Below, in pieces: positions 28,391 to 36,983 of a stretch of DNA of 64,000 nucleotides. The stretch is from positions 86,664-150,663 of the forward strand of contig NZ_KL370788.1 of NCBI RefSeq assembly GCF_000701505.1. The letters run 5' to 3'. The stretch is from Dyadobacter crusticola DSM 16708. GTDB lineage: Bacteria; Bacteroidota; Bacteroidia; Cytophagales; Spirosomataceae. Position 1 is the first letter of the stretch. Every line of letters starts with the position of its first letter. Made by a program: the position numbers and the translations under genes. The notes below the pieces were generated by a model that was not told where the DNA came from, ran no database searches, and was given only the letters and a program-made list of their open reading frames with translations.

Positions 28391-29641
28391 TCATTTCCCT
28401 TCTGTTACCTGCCGGATCACTCGCAGCCAGTTCAGGCCCAGTATCTTTTTGATGCGCTGATCGGTGTAGCCCAGCTTTTGCAATGCAATGGTAATCTGTG
28501 GAAAATCGCTGATGTCTTTGATCTCGCGCGGCAGCTCAGGCCCGCCGTCCAGGTCTGATCCCAGCGCAATATGGTCCTCTCCTACCAGGTTCACACCGTA
28601 GTCAATTACCTTCGCCAGCTGGTCCACATGCATCCAGTACTCGTCGGGTATGGTTCCATTGAAAGTAAATGGGAGCTCGCGTGCAAACTCCTTGTCTACC
28701 TCTTCAATGGTTTGGTTAGTAACCTGAGACGCCAGTATCCTCGGCGTTGTAGGCTGGGGATCAGGCTGCACCCGGACCGGATTGTTCGGTTTCTGCCATG
28801 CCCAGTATTTGGGATTGTTAAACAAACTGCCAAAATGGACACCGATTACTCCTCCTTTTGCAGCGATCGCCTTTGCGGCTTCATCGGAAATGCAGCGGGG
28901 ATGGTCTACGATTTTGTGGAAGCCGCCGTGACTGTAAATAACAGGATGCCGGCTCGCAGCGACTGATTGCAGAATAGCGTCGTTGGAAGCATGTGCAACA
29001 TTGATCACCATCCCAAGGTCATTCATTTCTTTGATCACCGCTTTTCCGTGCGCATTGATACCGCCCCAGGTATACACATCGTTGCAGGCATCGATAAATG
29101 CATTTGTGGTGCTGTGCGCAGTCAGCTGCATGGAGCGTAACCCCAATTTGTATAGCGCCCGCAGCAGGTCAAGATCACCGTGCAGGTCGTACCCTCCTTC
29201 CAGATCAAGGAACGCCGCCATCTTGCCTTTTTTGTTGATCCGCTCAATATCGGAGGCAGTCAGCGCCAGCTCAATCGTCGCATTGTTTTTCCTGATTTGT
29301 TCCAATGCAAGATTTACGACACGGAAAGTATTCTTGATCTCAAATCTTCCCGGATAATAGTTTTCAGGCGTATAAACCGAAAAGAACATCGCGTCCAATC
29401 CACCCTCCTTAGCCCTCGGCAGATCGACGGTACCATCGGGATACCGCTGACCAATGTCAGTTTTGAATATCAGCTCACGACTCATCACATGCGTATGTCC
29501 ATCCATGACAAATGCATTGCGATGCAAATCCGGCATTGGTTTGCCTCCCCGCGAAGGAGCAGGATCAAAGGATTGTTTTTCAAAAGCGGTACCCGCAACC
29601 GGCAAAAGGGCCAGGGATTTTATAACTTCTCTGCGTTTCAT
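28391..29641 (-). CDS. Membrane dipeptidase (peptidase family M19)
   Basis: A 416-residue zinc peptidase. The N terminus has MKRREVIKSLALLP, a Tat-like or Sec export signal. Metal-ligand motifs are visible: DGHTHV near residue 48, DLEGGYD, HAS(N) and YSHGGFH with PRC. It resembles renal dipeptidase and hydrolyses dipeptides, possibly also D-containing ones, in the periplasm. It is convergent with the ABC permease, 11 bases from its stop. Its start lies 4 bases after the end of the decayed toxin gene on the same strand. Confidence 0.88.
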   Translation of the reverse strand: MKRREVIKSLALLPVAGTAFEKQSFDPAPSRGGKPMPDLHRNAFVMDGHTHVMSRELIFKTDIGQRYPDGTVDLPRAKEGGLDAMFFSVYTPENYYPGRFEIKNTFRVVNLALEQIRKNNATIELALTASDIERINKKGKMAAFLDLEGGYDLHGDLDLLRALYKLGLRSMQLTAHSTTNAFIDACNDVYTWGGINAHGKAVIKEMNDLGMVINVAHASNDAILQSVAASRHPVIYSHGGFHKIVDHPRCISDEAAKAIAAKGGVIGVHFGSLFNNPKYWAWQKPNNPVRVQPDPQPTTPRILASQVTNQTIEEVDKEFARELPFTFNGTIPDEYWMHVDQLAKVIDYGVNLVGEDHIALGSDLDGGPELPREIKDISDFPQITIALQKLGYTDQRIKKILGLNWLRVIRQVTEGK

Positions 29642-29644
29642 TCG

Positions 29645-29917
29645 CTATTTATCGTCGTAATGACCTTTGGAGGAAATAATGTATACGGTAATGGTTTGAT
29701 CATTCACCAATTATAGCAATCTATGCTTATCGGTAATCTTCCTCGCATAAAGACCTGCGAGATCATGCTTTTTAAGCGGTTTTCCGCGTCCTGTTTTTGG
29801 ATGCTGAGCAAGTTCTTCAATTAATAGCCGCGCTTTTTTATACGCCTGTGGTTCAGACTTCTTCAAAGATTGCAAATCTGCTTTTGCCTGGTCCGAAAAA
29901 ACGAGGGTGTATATCAC
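29645..29917 (-). pseudogene. YoeB/Txe-family toxin gene with an in-frame stop
   Basis: The reading frame starts at a GTG at 29917 and encodes a YoeB/RelE-fold mRNA interferase (MIYTLVFSDQAKADL...GRGKPLKKHDL...ARKITDKHRL). A TAA at 29711-29713 ends it after 68 residues. Downstream the same frame continues with LVNDQTITVYIISSKGHYDDK to a TAG at 29645-29647. GHYDDK is the conserved C terminus of this family, where a Tyr or similar residue would replace the stop. So a single nonsense change removed the last 22 residues, including the C-terminal residues of the catalytic pocket. The toxin is probably inactive, unless the stop is read through or is a sequencing error. Confidence 0.75.
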
Positions 29918-30174
29918 AAGCTGTCAAAAAAAGCGTCAAGCTCTTCTTTATTCCTGATGACAGTAGATTTCCCTTCTTTGATCTCCTGTTGCGCATCTTT
30001 TATACGCTGGATCATTTCGGGAGTGAAATACAGGTCGTCCTCTGAAATTGGAGTAAGCACGTAAGATTGTTTACGACCTCTCCTGATAATCACTTTTTCA
30101 CCTTTATCAGCCATTTCAAAGAAGTCCTTTTGCCGCTCCCTGAATTGCCTGCTTGTAGTTTCTACAATTGCCAT
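29914..30174 (-). CDS. Phd/YefM-family antitoxin
   Basis: An 86-residue antitoxin with the Phd/YefM N-terminal DNA-binding fold (VETTSRQFRERQKDFFEMADKGEKVIIRRG) and an acidic C-terminal toxin-neutralising tail. Its TGA overlaps the GTG start of the toxin gene by four bases, the usual coupled arrangement. It would bind its own promoter as repressor and neutralise the YoeB-like toxin, but that toxin is truncated here, so only autoregulation may remain. Start at the ATG at 30174; a further upstream ATG at 30195 is possible. Confidence 0.85.
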   Translation of the reverse strand: MAIVETTSRQFRERQKDFFEMADKGEKVIIRRGRKQSYVLTPISEDDLYFTPEMIQRIKDAQQEIKEGKSTVIRNKEELDAFFDSL

Positions 30175-30236
30175 GATGTACATCTTTTGGTACACAAATA
30201 TAAGCTTATTCCTGACATAGCCTCAGCAAACTTCAA

Positions 30237-31547
30237 CTATTCAGCGAATCCGCGAACGTAGGGTAATGCGGGCGGGCGTTCTCCCTGGCTGAATTGCGGC
30301 CCGCGTATGGAGCGGTATTTCATGTTCATAAAAGGTGTATCAATGCGGCGTCCTACGGGCGAGTAGCGTCCATTTTCCCAATTCGATTCCATGTTGAAGG
30401 CTGTGATCCCGGTTGACAGCAACAGCCGCTCCGCATTGAATGGCTCCTGCTTTGTTACCATCATTTCGGTAATCCAATGCGGCTGGGAGTTCGAGGCGTG
30501 GTATTGGTCAAAAGGTCCGGGCCAGCCGAGCATTGAGATTATTGCAGGGTTCTTTTGCCCCTCGATCTCCCCGGCAAAAGTCCAGCCTACATCGCGCGCA
30601 TTGTAAACAGCCGCCTTGGTTCCGTCATTGTATTCGACAATGCAGACGTTTGGTTTTTCAATCTGCTGAAAGTGTCCCGTTTTCAAATCAAAATTGACGC
30701 GTGCTGCTTCAAGTAACTTCCCGGCCCAGGGATTTTGCTCAGTCCACTTCCAAGTTTCAGGCCCGCGAATGCATTGGACAGATTTCACACCTGTCTCACC
30801 GCCTTTTCTGCGTTCTACAAAAGCCTGCAGTACATCCACACTATGAAAAAGAGCGCCTTCGTCGAGCGTGCCGCCAAGTACAACTGAATATTTCAGTGGC
30901 GTATCAATTGCAAGTTCTATCTCAGGTTTGCGAAAATAAATTGGAATGGAGGAACCGCCCGTCAATGCAAAATTCAGCTCGCGCGATTTATCGAACATCC
31001 ATTTGGCCTCGTCCCAGTTGTAAGAAAGATGTTTATCGTTAAAAATCGGCACTGCACGCTTGCTCTGCTCAAATACCCGGATTACTTTCTCGTAAATCCA
31101 CCAGCGTGGCAAAAGCCATTGTCCTTTCAGATTGGTCGGGTACTCCCCGTGTTCTCCCACAATTACAACACCATCCACCGCAAGCTCCTTTCCACCCAGG
31201 GTAACTGCCTCTCCTACCGTTTTAAAAATCGGAATGTTCTTTGACTTACATATTTTCTGCGCCAGCAAACTTGTGTCAAACTGATGGATGTAAACAGAAA
31301 CAACCTCCACCCGCGAAGGGGTGTGGGCTCCCTGCCACCAGTAACCATCCAAAAGCTTCGTGATAATCCAGTCAGCGTGCGATCTCGTGGCACCCCAGTA
31401 AGTAACCAGGCAGGCAATGCGCGGTTTTGCCGGCGCACTCTTCGGGACAGCTGCGGCCGCACTGCCGGTTATTGCCGCGAGACCGGCCAGACCGGCCACC
31501 CCGAGCATTTCACGCCTGGTTAGTGTTAAGTTATTTTCTGCTTTCAT
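30237..31547 (-). CDS. Secreted protein of unknown function with Tat-like signal
   Basis: A 436-residue exported protein. The N terminus carries TRREMLGVAGLAGLAAITGSAAAA, a twin-arginine-like signal with an alanine-rich cleavage region. The mature part has an Rossmann-like start (PRIACLVTYWGATRSHADWIITKLLDGYW) and a conserved-looking VVIVGEHGEYP. I recognise no catalytic motif. The protein looks like the uncharacterised Bacteroidota proteins often found beside sugar-acid or Gfo/Idh-type genes. Start at 31547 because the signal peptide begins there. Confidence 0.65.
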   Translation of the reverse strand: MKAENNLTLTRREMLGVAGLAGLAAITGSAAAAVPKSAPAKPRIACLVTYWGATRSHADWIITKLLDGYWWQGAHTPSRVEVVSVYIHQFDTSLLAQKICKSKNIPIFKTVGEAVTLGGKELAVDGVVIVGEHGEYPTNLKGQWLLPRWWIYEKVIRVFEQSKRAVPIFNDKHLSYNWDEAKWMFDKSRELNFALTGGSSIPIYFRKPEIELAIDTPLKYSVVLGGTLDEGALFHSVDVLQAFVERRKGGETGVKSVQCIRGPETWKWTEQNPWAGKLLEAARVNFDLKTGHFQQIEKPNVCIVEYNDGTKAAVYNARDVGWTFAGEIEGQKNPAIISMLGWPGPFDQYHASNSQPHWITEMMVTKQEPFNAERLLLSTGITAFNMESNWENGRYSPVGRRIDTPFMNMKYRSIRGPQFSQGERPPALPYVRGFAE

Positions 31548-31673
31548 TACGATGGTTAAGGTTCGGTCAGTTAGCTGGAAAATACATAGAATCGCAGATA
31601 TTTTTTTGCCTTTTTGCGACTCCAATGAACAGAAGCCTCATTTTTTAACAATAATCCTGAAGCTGAGAGCTCA

Positions 31674-31706
31674 CTTGACTGTAACCTCGCTGATTTCGTA
31701 TTTTTG
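31674..31706 (+). promoter_or_regulatory. Putative promoter of the guanidinium exporter transcript
   Basis: CTTG at 31674-31677 and TATTTTTG at 31699-31706, 21 bases apart, fit the Bacteroidota TTTG / TAnnTTTG consensus with one mismatch. The expected start is near 31713, which gives a leader of about 95 bases containing both riboswitch hairpins. Confidence 0.5.
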
Positions 31707-31745
31707 CGTCGCGCTACTCAGCCCATCTCCGGGCAGCGCAATGCA

Positions 31746-31790
31746 GGAGGACGACCTCCCCCATATTGGGAACCGTATCGGGACGGCCCG
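31746..31790 (+). ncRNA. Guanidine-II riboswitch (mini-ykkC)
   Basis: Two small hairpins carry the diagnostic ACGR loops. P1 is GGAGG-ACGA-CCTCC (31746-31759) and P2 is CGGG-ACGG-CCCG (31779-31790), joined by a 19-base linker. P2 is followed by AAAAGG (31796-31800), a Shine-Dalgarno-like sequence 8 bases before the ATG at 31809. In the known class, two guanidinium ions bind the loops, which dock with each other and expose the ribosome-binding site. The downstream gene is an SMR guanidinium exporter, exactly the expected partner. The arrangement points to translational control. Confidence 0.85.
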
Positions 31791-31808
31791 GCCTAAAAGG
31801 TCAATGTT

Positions 31809-32120
31809 ATGTCCTGGATTTATTTGGTTGCCGCCGGCCTCTTGGAGGTTGTTTGGGCGTATTTCCTGAAGCAGTCGGAAGGTTTCACCCGGCTTGTTCC
31901 TAGTTCCATTACCATCGCTGCGATGATCGCGAGCTTTTCCCTGCTCGCGCTAGCCATGCGGACGTTGCCGCTCAGTACTGCCTACACAGTCTGGACGGGC
32001 ATTGGTGCGGTTGGTGCCTTTTTAGTCGGCACTTTTCTACTTGGCGAGCCGGCAAATGCAATGCGGATCGCGGCTGCTTTGCTTATCTTGGCCGGACTCG
32101 TTCTCATGAAACTTTCGTGA
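31809..32120 (+). CDS. gdx: SMR-family guanidinium exporter (Gdx/SugE subtype)
   Basis: A 103-residue membrane protein with four helices ([21 protein letters not shown], ..[21 protein letters not shown], ..[20 protein letters not shown], ..[17 protein letters not shown]). E13 in the first helix is the essential proton/cation-coupling glutamate of the SMR family. The W-A-Y-F-L-K segment and short loops fit the Gdx (SugE) branch rather than EmrE. It would exchange guanidinium for protons. The GC content is visibly higher than in the flanking genes, and the upstream riboswitch class is best known from Proteobacteria; both hint at horizontal acquisition. Confidence 0.9.
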   Translation: MSWIYLVAAGLLEVVWAYFLKQSEGFTRLVPSSITIAAMIASFSLLALAMRTLPLSTAYTVWTGIGAVGAFLVGTFLLGEPANAMRIAAALLILAGLVLMKLS

Positions 32121-32183
32121 AATATCAAGCCGACCCAAATGGCTCAGGCCGGATTGCAAAGATGTGAGGATGAAAAGGCTGGT

Positions 32184-33098
32184 TTAGTGACGCACCATTT
32201 GCCTGATCCCCTCCGCATAGCTTACGGGTTTATAAGAGAAACGCTTCTCGAATTTGCTGCTGTCAAAAACATAGTCGCGGTCATATTGATAAGCCATTTC
32301 TTTTAATTCTTTTAAGATCGGCACAAAAAGGCCCAGCAGCTGCATCATCCATTTTGCAAAAATGTAGTAGCGCGGCTGTACATTCATTTCCGCGGCGACC
32401 ATTTCAATAAACTGCTTTCCGGTGAACCGCTCCGGCGACGTGGGCAAATGCCAGACTTCGCCGTACACATCGGGCGTATTACCGAGTAATGCAAGGGATT
32501 TGCCAATGTCAGGTACGTATGTGAATGAATGCAATTTCGAGGCATCCATTTGCCAAAATGCTTTTTTACCTTTCCTGAATTCGTCCGTAACCGAAATGCT
32601 GAGCGGGCTGTTTTTAACGTCAGGCCCATAAAAATCAGCACTGCGGGCTATCAGGAACTGCATGCCCTGCGACTTGGCAGCGAACAGCATATCCTGGATT
32701 CCGGCCCGTACTTTCCCTTTTTCACTCGGCGGATTTACCTGAGAGCATTCAGTCATGTGCGGAATCTCTTCTGCCGCATACATATATACATTGTCCAGGA
32801 AAACGAGCCGCGCTTTTGCCTTTGTGCATGCATTGATCACATTGCGCATCAAAATGGGCCAGTCGCGTTTCCAGATCTTGATATTGTACTCCAGACCAGC
32901 TGTAAGGTACACCACCTCAGAGCCCGCGACCGCCGCTTCCACCTCAGATGCGTTTAAAAGATCAGCAGGAAAAAGCGTATCGTCCGCATTAACGCGCGCC
33001 GGTTTGCGGGATACCAACCTGATGTGTTCCGTGTAGTTTTTTAATTCTCTGGCCAGCGCAATGCCTGTTGCGCCGCCAGCGCCGAGTATCGTTTGCAT
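32184..33098 (-). CDS. NAD(P)-dependent epimerase/dehydratase-like protein
   Basis: A 304-residue Rossmann-fold protein of the extended SDR/NmrA-like type. It starts MQTILGAGGATGIALAREL, a GxGGxxG nucleotide-binding motif, and has the usual VYLTAG and FLDNVYMY segments. A Y(x)3K-like position is not well preserved, so the enzymatic role is uncertain; some relatives are redox sensors. It follows a Crp/Fnr-type gene by 57 bases on the same strand and is probably controlled or cotranscribed with it. Confidence 0.75.
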   Translation of the reverse strand: MQTILGAGGATGIALARELKNYTEHIRLVSRKPARVNADDTLFPADLLNASEVEAAVAGSEVVYLTAGLEYNIKIWKRDWPILMRNVINACTKAKARLVFLDNVYMYAAEEIPHMTECSQVNPPSEKGKVRAGIQDMLFAAKSQGMQFLIARSADFYGPDVKNSPLSISVTDEFRKGKKAFWQMDASKLHSFTYVPDIGKSLALLGNTPDVYGEVWHLPTSPERFTGKQFIEMVAAEMNVQPRYYIFAKWMMQLLGLFVPILKELKEMAYQYDRDYVFDSSKFEKRFSYKPVSYAEGIRQMVRH

Positions 33099-33155
33099 AG
33101 TTGTTTTTTTGATACAAATGTATCGCGGGCAACCAGTTCCAAACGTTGATCTGTG

Positions 33156-33743
33156 TTAAGATTTTGCTTCCACAAACAATCTTTTGCGAATGCGGCTGAG
33201 GCTTTCGGGAGCTATGCCGAGGTACTGCGCAATGTACCGTTGCGGCACGCGCAGGAAAATGTCCGGACGGGCTTCGGCTAGCAGTAGAAAGCGCTTTTGA
33301 GGTGTGTAAGCCAGCAGGGATTTGGTGCGTTCCATGCTTTCCGCTGCGAGACGTTCTACCAGAATGCGGAAGAATAAGGCGACAGAGGGCAACTCACGCA
33401 AAAGCAGGCCCAGATCCTTGCAGCTCAGGATAAGTACCGAAGTCTCGGTAAGTGCTTTGATACAGGACGTGGCAGCTGCCTGTTTGGAAAAGCTTTCCAG
33501 ATCGGTGATAAATTCATGCTCGAATGCGAAGTTGCAGGATTTTTCTACGCCTGATTCGTCAAGATAAAACTGATGTAGTACACCTTTTAAGACAAAAAAC
33601 ACTTCAGAAGCCTGCTCTCCTGCATTGAGGAGGACAGCGCCGCGTTTGAAGGTCCGTTTTTTACAAAACGACGAAATATACGCCGCTTCCGCTTCATCGA
33701 GCTGGACATCTTTCCGCAATGTCGAGATAAGATCCGACGTCAT
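33156..33743 (-). CDS. Crp/Fnr-family transcriptional regulator
   Basis: A 195-residue regulator. The cyclic-nucleotide-like domain spans about 20-125 (GAVLLNAGEQASEVFFVLKGVLHQFY). A winged helix (QKRFLLLAEARPDIFLRVPQRYIAQYLGIAPESLSRIRKRL) ends the protein. It differs in sequence from the regulator at 19546-20166, so it is not a recent duplicate. It lies directly upstream of an NAD(P)-binding protein gene on the same strand, a pair that recurs in Bacteroidota. Confidence 0.87.
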   Translation of the reverse strand: MTSDLISTLRKDVQLDEAEAAYISSFCKKRTFKRGAVLLNAGEQASEVFFVLKGVLHQFYLDESGVEKSCNFAFEHEFITDLESFSKQAAATSCIKALTETSVLILSCKDLGLLLRELPSVALFFRILVERLAAESMERTKSLLAYTPQKRFLLLAEARPDIFLRVPQRYIAQYLGIAPESLSRIRKRLFVEAKS

Positions 33744-33814
33744 ATTCCAGTGTTTTTAAAAGGGCTGAACTGCTTTCCAAGATAAATATACACCGAAACC
33801 TTTCAATGTCGGTA

Positions 33815-34660
33815 TTACCCCAAAAAGTTGGCCCGAAAGCCCGAAGGCGACTCTCCGGTTTTCGTTTGAAACAGCCTGCTGAAATAAGCCGGATCATTAT
33901 AGCCGAGCTCGTAAGCGATTTCCTTCGCAGTAAGTGAAGTGTGTACCAGCAGGCGTTTCGCTTCCAGTATAATGCGGTTTTTGATCACTTCATTAGGCTG
34001 CGGCAGTCGCAACCGGTTGAATTTGTGTGTAATCGTTTTCGGCGCCATGCACAGGAAATCTGCATAGTCGGCTACGGTGTGTTTGGATTTATAATGCTCC
34101 TCTACAAGCCTGGTGAACTTGCGGAAAAATTCAAGATCACTTTGCTGGTCGGTCACATCATGGGTCAAATGTTGCCGTTTCCAGGAGCGCGTCGCGCGGA
34201 TAAGTAACTGTTTAAGATAGGTCCGCATCATTTCTTCCAGTGAGCTGTCGTTCAACTGAAATTCTCCTATCATTTCTTTAAACAAGCCTCCTAGAAAAGC
34301 GATTTCGTTTTCCAGGAGCTCCACTTTGGGCATGTTGCGAATGTTGTTGAAAAGCAGACCATCGCAGGCAACTTCCTGATCGTGAATCTGAATGCAGTAA
34401 AAATCACGGTTGTAGAAAATAAAATAACCGCTTTCCTCACCAGCTGCTTCCAGCTCCAAATATTGATTGGGGCTGATAAAAAACAATGTAGGCTGCTGGG
34501 TATCGTAACACGCAAAATCAACCCGCAGCTTGTAGCCAGCAGGCAGATAGAGAATTTTGATGTATTCTTTATAGGCTGGCCCGTTGATGATCTCCGTTTG
34601 CTCTTTGCTTACTTGCAGCAGTCCCAGGGTCTTTAAATTATTATTGAAAACATTGCTCAT
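33815..34660 (-). CDS. AraC-family transcriptional regulator
   Basis: A 281-residue protein with an N-terminal cupin-like sensing domain and a C-terminal double helix-turn-helix. The latter contains the conserved TAKEIAYELGYNDPAYFSRLFQTKTGESPSGFR. The start at 34660 (MSNVFNN) is preferred over an in-frame ATG at 34702. It lies 96 bp after the alpha/beta hydrolase gene (34757-35662) on the same strand. A conserved sequence block upstream of that hydrolase and of the acyltransferase at 42754-44004 is a candidate target. Confidence 0.9.
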   Translation of the reverse strand: MSNVFNNNLKTLGLLQVSKEQTEIINGPAYKEYIKILYLPAGYKLRVDFACYDTQQPTLFFISPNQYLELEAAGEESGYFIFYNRDFYCIQIHDQEVACDGLLFNNIRNMPKVELLENEIAFLGGLFKEMIGEFQLNDSSLEEMMRTYLKQLLIRATRSWKRQHLTHDVTDQQSDLEFFRKFTRLVEEHYKSKHTVADYADFLCMAPKTITHKFNRLRLPQPNEVIKNRIILEAKRLLVHTSLTAKEIAYELGYNDPAYFSRLFQTKTGESPSGFRANFLG

Positions 34661-34756
34661 GGCTATATACGCGTGTGGATGAAGGGTTTCTTTTTGTTTC
34701 AAAATAGAGAAAAAACCTGTGAAGCAATGATTTGCTTCACAGGCCCGATCTTTAAG

Positions 34757-35662
34757 TTAGTTTCTTGCAAACTTTTCAAGTTCGGTGTTGAATTTATCCA
34801 TTTCTTCCAAAAACAACCCGTGTCCGCCTTTTTCGAATTTCACAATGTAAGATCCTTTAATGGCTTTGTTAAGCTGCTCAGCCTGAGCGTAGTCACACAA
34901 CTTGTCGTTTACACCGTGGAATATCGCAACCGGCATATTGATTTTTCCAAGCACAGGACGAAGATCCAGGTCACCCAATGCGCTGATAGCCTGAGTAGTA
35001 GCGTAAGGTGATGCATTCAGGTTGATGCTTTCCAACCATTTGATCGATTCCGGTGAAAGTCCGCCTTCTTCTCCTTCGAATGCTTTTCCAAAGCCTGCTA
35101 CCAGTTGTTCCCGGTTGGTTTTAGTCTGTTTGATCAGATCAGTTGCGCCTTGCTCAGTGATGCCATAAGGATGGCCTTCGCGTTGTTTCCATGATGGACC
35201 GGTTGCGCCGAATACGGCCAACTTCTTGATATGCGCACCGTTGTATTTGGTTACGTAGTGAAGTACCACAGCACTGCCCATTGAAAATCCGCCTAATGTT
35301 GCGTTCTCGATTTTCAGTTTTTCCAAAACTACCTTGATGTCGTCGGAGAAAGTATCGAAGTCATATTTTCCATAAGGCCGGTCCGATTTTCCAAAACCGC
35401 GGAGGGAAATCCCGATCACCCTGAACCCTTTTTCAACCAGATACTGGTATTGATATTCATACATCTCATTGTTCAGCGGCCATCCGTGGATGAGCACGAC
35501 AGGCTGGCCTTCGCCGAGGTCGATCACGTGGAGTTTTACATTTTTCTCCACTTCAATGTATTCTTCTCTTCCGAATGCTGCGGGCTTACGTGTTTGTGCA
35601 AATAGCGATTGGCTTTGGATAAAAGTGAAAAGGAATGCGATGGTCAAGGCAATAGTTTTCAT
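34757..35662 (-). CDS. Exported alpha/beta hydrolase
   Basis: A 301-residue protein with signal peptide MKTIALTIAFLFTFIQSQSLFAQ. The fold shows the oxyanion HGWP (near residue 60), the nucleophile elbow GFSMGSAV, an acidic position in FHGVNDKLCDYA and the catalytic His in KGGHGLFLEE. This arrangement fits chloroperoxidase- or haloalkane/esterase-like hydrolases. Upstream at 35753-35810 is a sequence block shared with the promoter of the acyltransferase at 44004, and an AraC gene follows directly, so AraC control is likely. Confidence 0.88.
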   Translation of the reverse strand: MKTIALTIAFLFTFIQSQSLFAQTRKPAAFGREEYIEVEKNVKLHVIDLGEGQPVVLIHGWPLNNEMYEYQYQYLVEKGFRVIGISLRGFGKSDRPYGKYDFDTFSDDIKVVLEKLKIENATLGGFSMGSAVVLHYVTKYNGAHIKKLAVFGATGPSWKQREGHPYGITEQGATDLIKQTKTNREQLVAGFGKAFEGEEGGLSPESIKWLESINLNASPYATTQAISALGDLDLRPVLGKINMPVAIFHGVNDKLCDYAQAEQLNKAIKGSYIVKFEKGGHGLFLEEMDKFNTELEKFARN

Positions 35663-35699
35663 CTGAGTGGTAAGTTTGAATGTTTGATGTAAGCTTCTG

Positions 35700-35723
35700 G
35701 CTGTTAGCTATTAGCTGTTAGCT
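35700..35723. repeat. Short direct repeat upstream of the hydrolase gene
   Basis: GCTGTTAGCT occurs at 35700-35709 and 35714-35723, with a further partial unit TTAGCT between. It lies 38 bases before the hydrolase start codon, in its leader. No function is known. Confidence 0.4.
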
Positions 35724-35752
35724 TTGGGCTGTTGTCGTTTGACATTACAAAG

Positions 35753-35810
35753 GTGGCAGGTTAAACTGCGCAGAAGAATGGATAAAAGTCCAAGTGCCTT
35801 GTACATTTTT
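35753..35810 (-). promoter_or_regulatory. AraC-type promoter block upstream of the hydrolase
   Basis: Read on the minus strand, the block contains AAAAATGTAC, then GGACTTTTATCCATTCT, then CCTGCCACCTTTG. CACCTTTG resembles the -7 box TAnnTTTG. The same series of elements, in the same order and spacing within a base, stands upstream of the acyltransferase at 44004 (44068-44125). Inference: an AraC-type activator binds the two upstream elements. Confidence 0.5.
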
Positions 35811-35824
35811 CCCTCAAGATGAAA

Positions 35825-36754
35825 TTACGGCTTGTAGAAAGCCGCTAACTGACCCAATCGCCGCTTGACCAGCGGATTTTTCATGGGTTCAAAGCGGGCC
35901 ACCTCCACATTGTTTTTGGTAACCACCGCATAAAACGGCTGCTTTAACCGGGCGGTCATGTGATAGATCGTGACCAGCTCGGCAGCATCCTCAGACCACG
36001 CCGCCGTAGCATATAAGGAAGGAAAAGGCGTTTTCGAAAGCTTTGCATAAACATCCGGCGCCAGGCTGACCGGAACCGGCTTCCCGCTCCGGAAGCGCGT
36101 TTGTTCCAGCAGGGAATCAATGTATGGCCCGGCTGGCTTGTTCATCAGTCGCCAGATGTCTTTTGTAAACGCTGTCGGCTCCACCACAGCATCTGCATCT
36201 TCGGGATGCGGGGTAATGCCGGTTACCACGTCGACGATGTGGGTGGCCTCGTGCAGGAGCACATAAACGATCGCGTCCATGGTCCCGGCTTCCACGCGCA
36301 CTTTGTAACTGGAATCAGCTGCGGGCGTAAAGCAGGAATTCTCTTTCCAGGTCGCCCATTCCGAAACATTCTCATTCAGCAGGCTCGCGCGGAATGTAAT
36401 GTTGAACAGCTTCGGGACGCCTGCTGAATCGATCGGCGAGGTTAATGCCGTGTTCGGCATATTGTCCATGAAGCTGATGCTGAGCAAATGTTGTTTCAAA
36501 ATCCGCTGGTGCAATGGAGGCAACAAGGCGAATGCATTGCGGACTTTTTCTTTTTGTGCGGATGTAAGTTCGTGGTTAACAGGCCGCATTCCAGCTTCCC
36601 GAAACTTTTTGAAGACGCTTTCGGGGGCGGATTTGATTCGTTGCTCCGTTTTTTCTTTTAAAGTAGAATCCAGACTTTGCGCCGAAGCGAATGTTGAAAC
36701 AAAAAGTATAAGTAAAGCGGAAACCGTCCCTTTTATGATGGGTTTTGTAATCAT
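35825..36754 (-). CDS. Exported protein with HExxH metalloprotease-like motif
   Basis: A 309-residue protein with signal peptide ending FASAQS. The central motif LLHEATHIVDVV is a zinc-binding HExxH. A downstream acidic residue could be the third ligand (WSEDAAELVTIYHM). No close family is recognised. It is probably a periplasmic metallopeptidase or a related zinc protein. It is oriented away from the AraC operon and is likely monocistronic. Confidence 0.65.
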   Translation of the reverse strand: MITKPIIKGTVSALLILFVSTFASAQSLDSTLKEKTEQRIKSAPESVFKKFREAGMRPVNHELTSAQKEKVRNAFALLPPLHQRILKQHLLSISFMDNMPNTALTSPIDSAGVPKLFNITFRASLLNENVSEWATWKENSCFTPAADSSYKVRVEAGTMDAIVYVLLHEATHIVDVVTGITPHPEDADAVVEPTAFTKDIWRLMNKPAGPYIDSLLEQTRFRSGKPVPVSLAPDVYAKLSKTPFPSLYATAAWSEDAAELVTIYHMTARLKQPFYAVVTKNNVEVARFEPMKNPLVKRRLGQLAAFYKP

Positions 36755-36824
36755 ATATGTGCAACGCCAAATCTCAGCACTATTTTTCTTATTGGAGTGT
36801 AGGGATTACCAGGTTATTTGAAAG

Positions 36825-36983
36825 TTACTTTTCCCAAGGTTTGATTTTTACAATCTTATTGTCCCTCATTACAACTAGTGCGCTATCTTTCTGCTTTTTG
36901 AATGCGACCACATTATCATAAGTCTTTTTGAGGCCGAATATGATTTTGTCGCGTAGTTCCAGCTGTTCTTTAATTGTTGTCAT
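36825..36983 (-). CDS. Small protein overlapping the end of the zeta-toxin-like gene
   Basis: A 52-residue ORF (MTTIKEQLELRDKIIFG...NKIVKIKPWEK), missed by length cut-offs. Its ATG at 36981-36983 lies inside the last codons of the upstream P-loop gene (stop 36970-36972), giving a 14-base overlap on the same strand. That is typical of translational coupling. The sequence is Lys-rich with regular hydrophobics and looks coding. It could be an antitoxin-like or accessory partner of the zeta-type kinase. I recognise no family. Confidence 0.6.
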   Translation of the reverse strand: MTTIKEQLELRDKIIFGLKKTYDNVVAFKKQKDSALVVMRDNKIVKIKPWEK

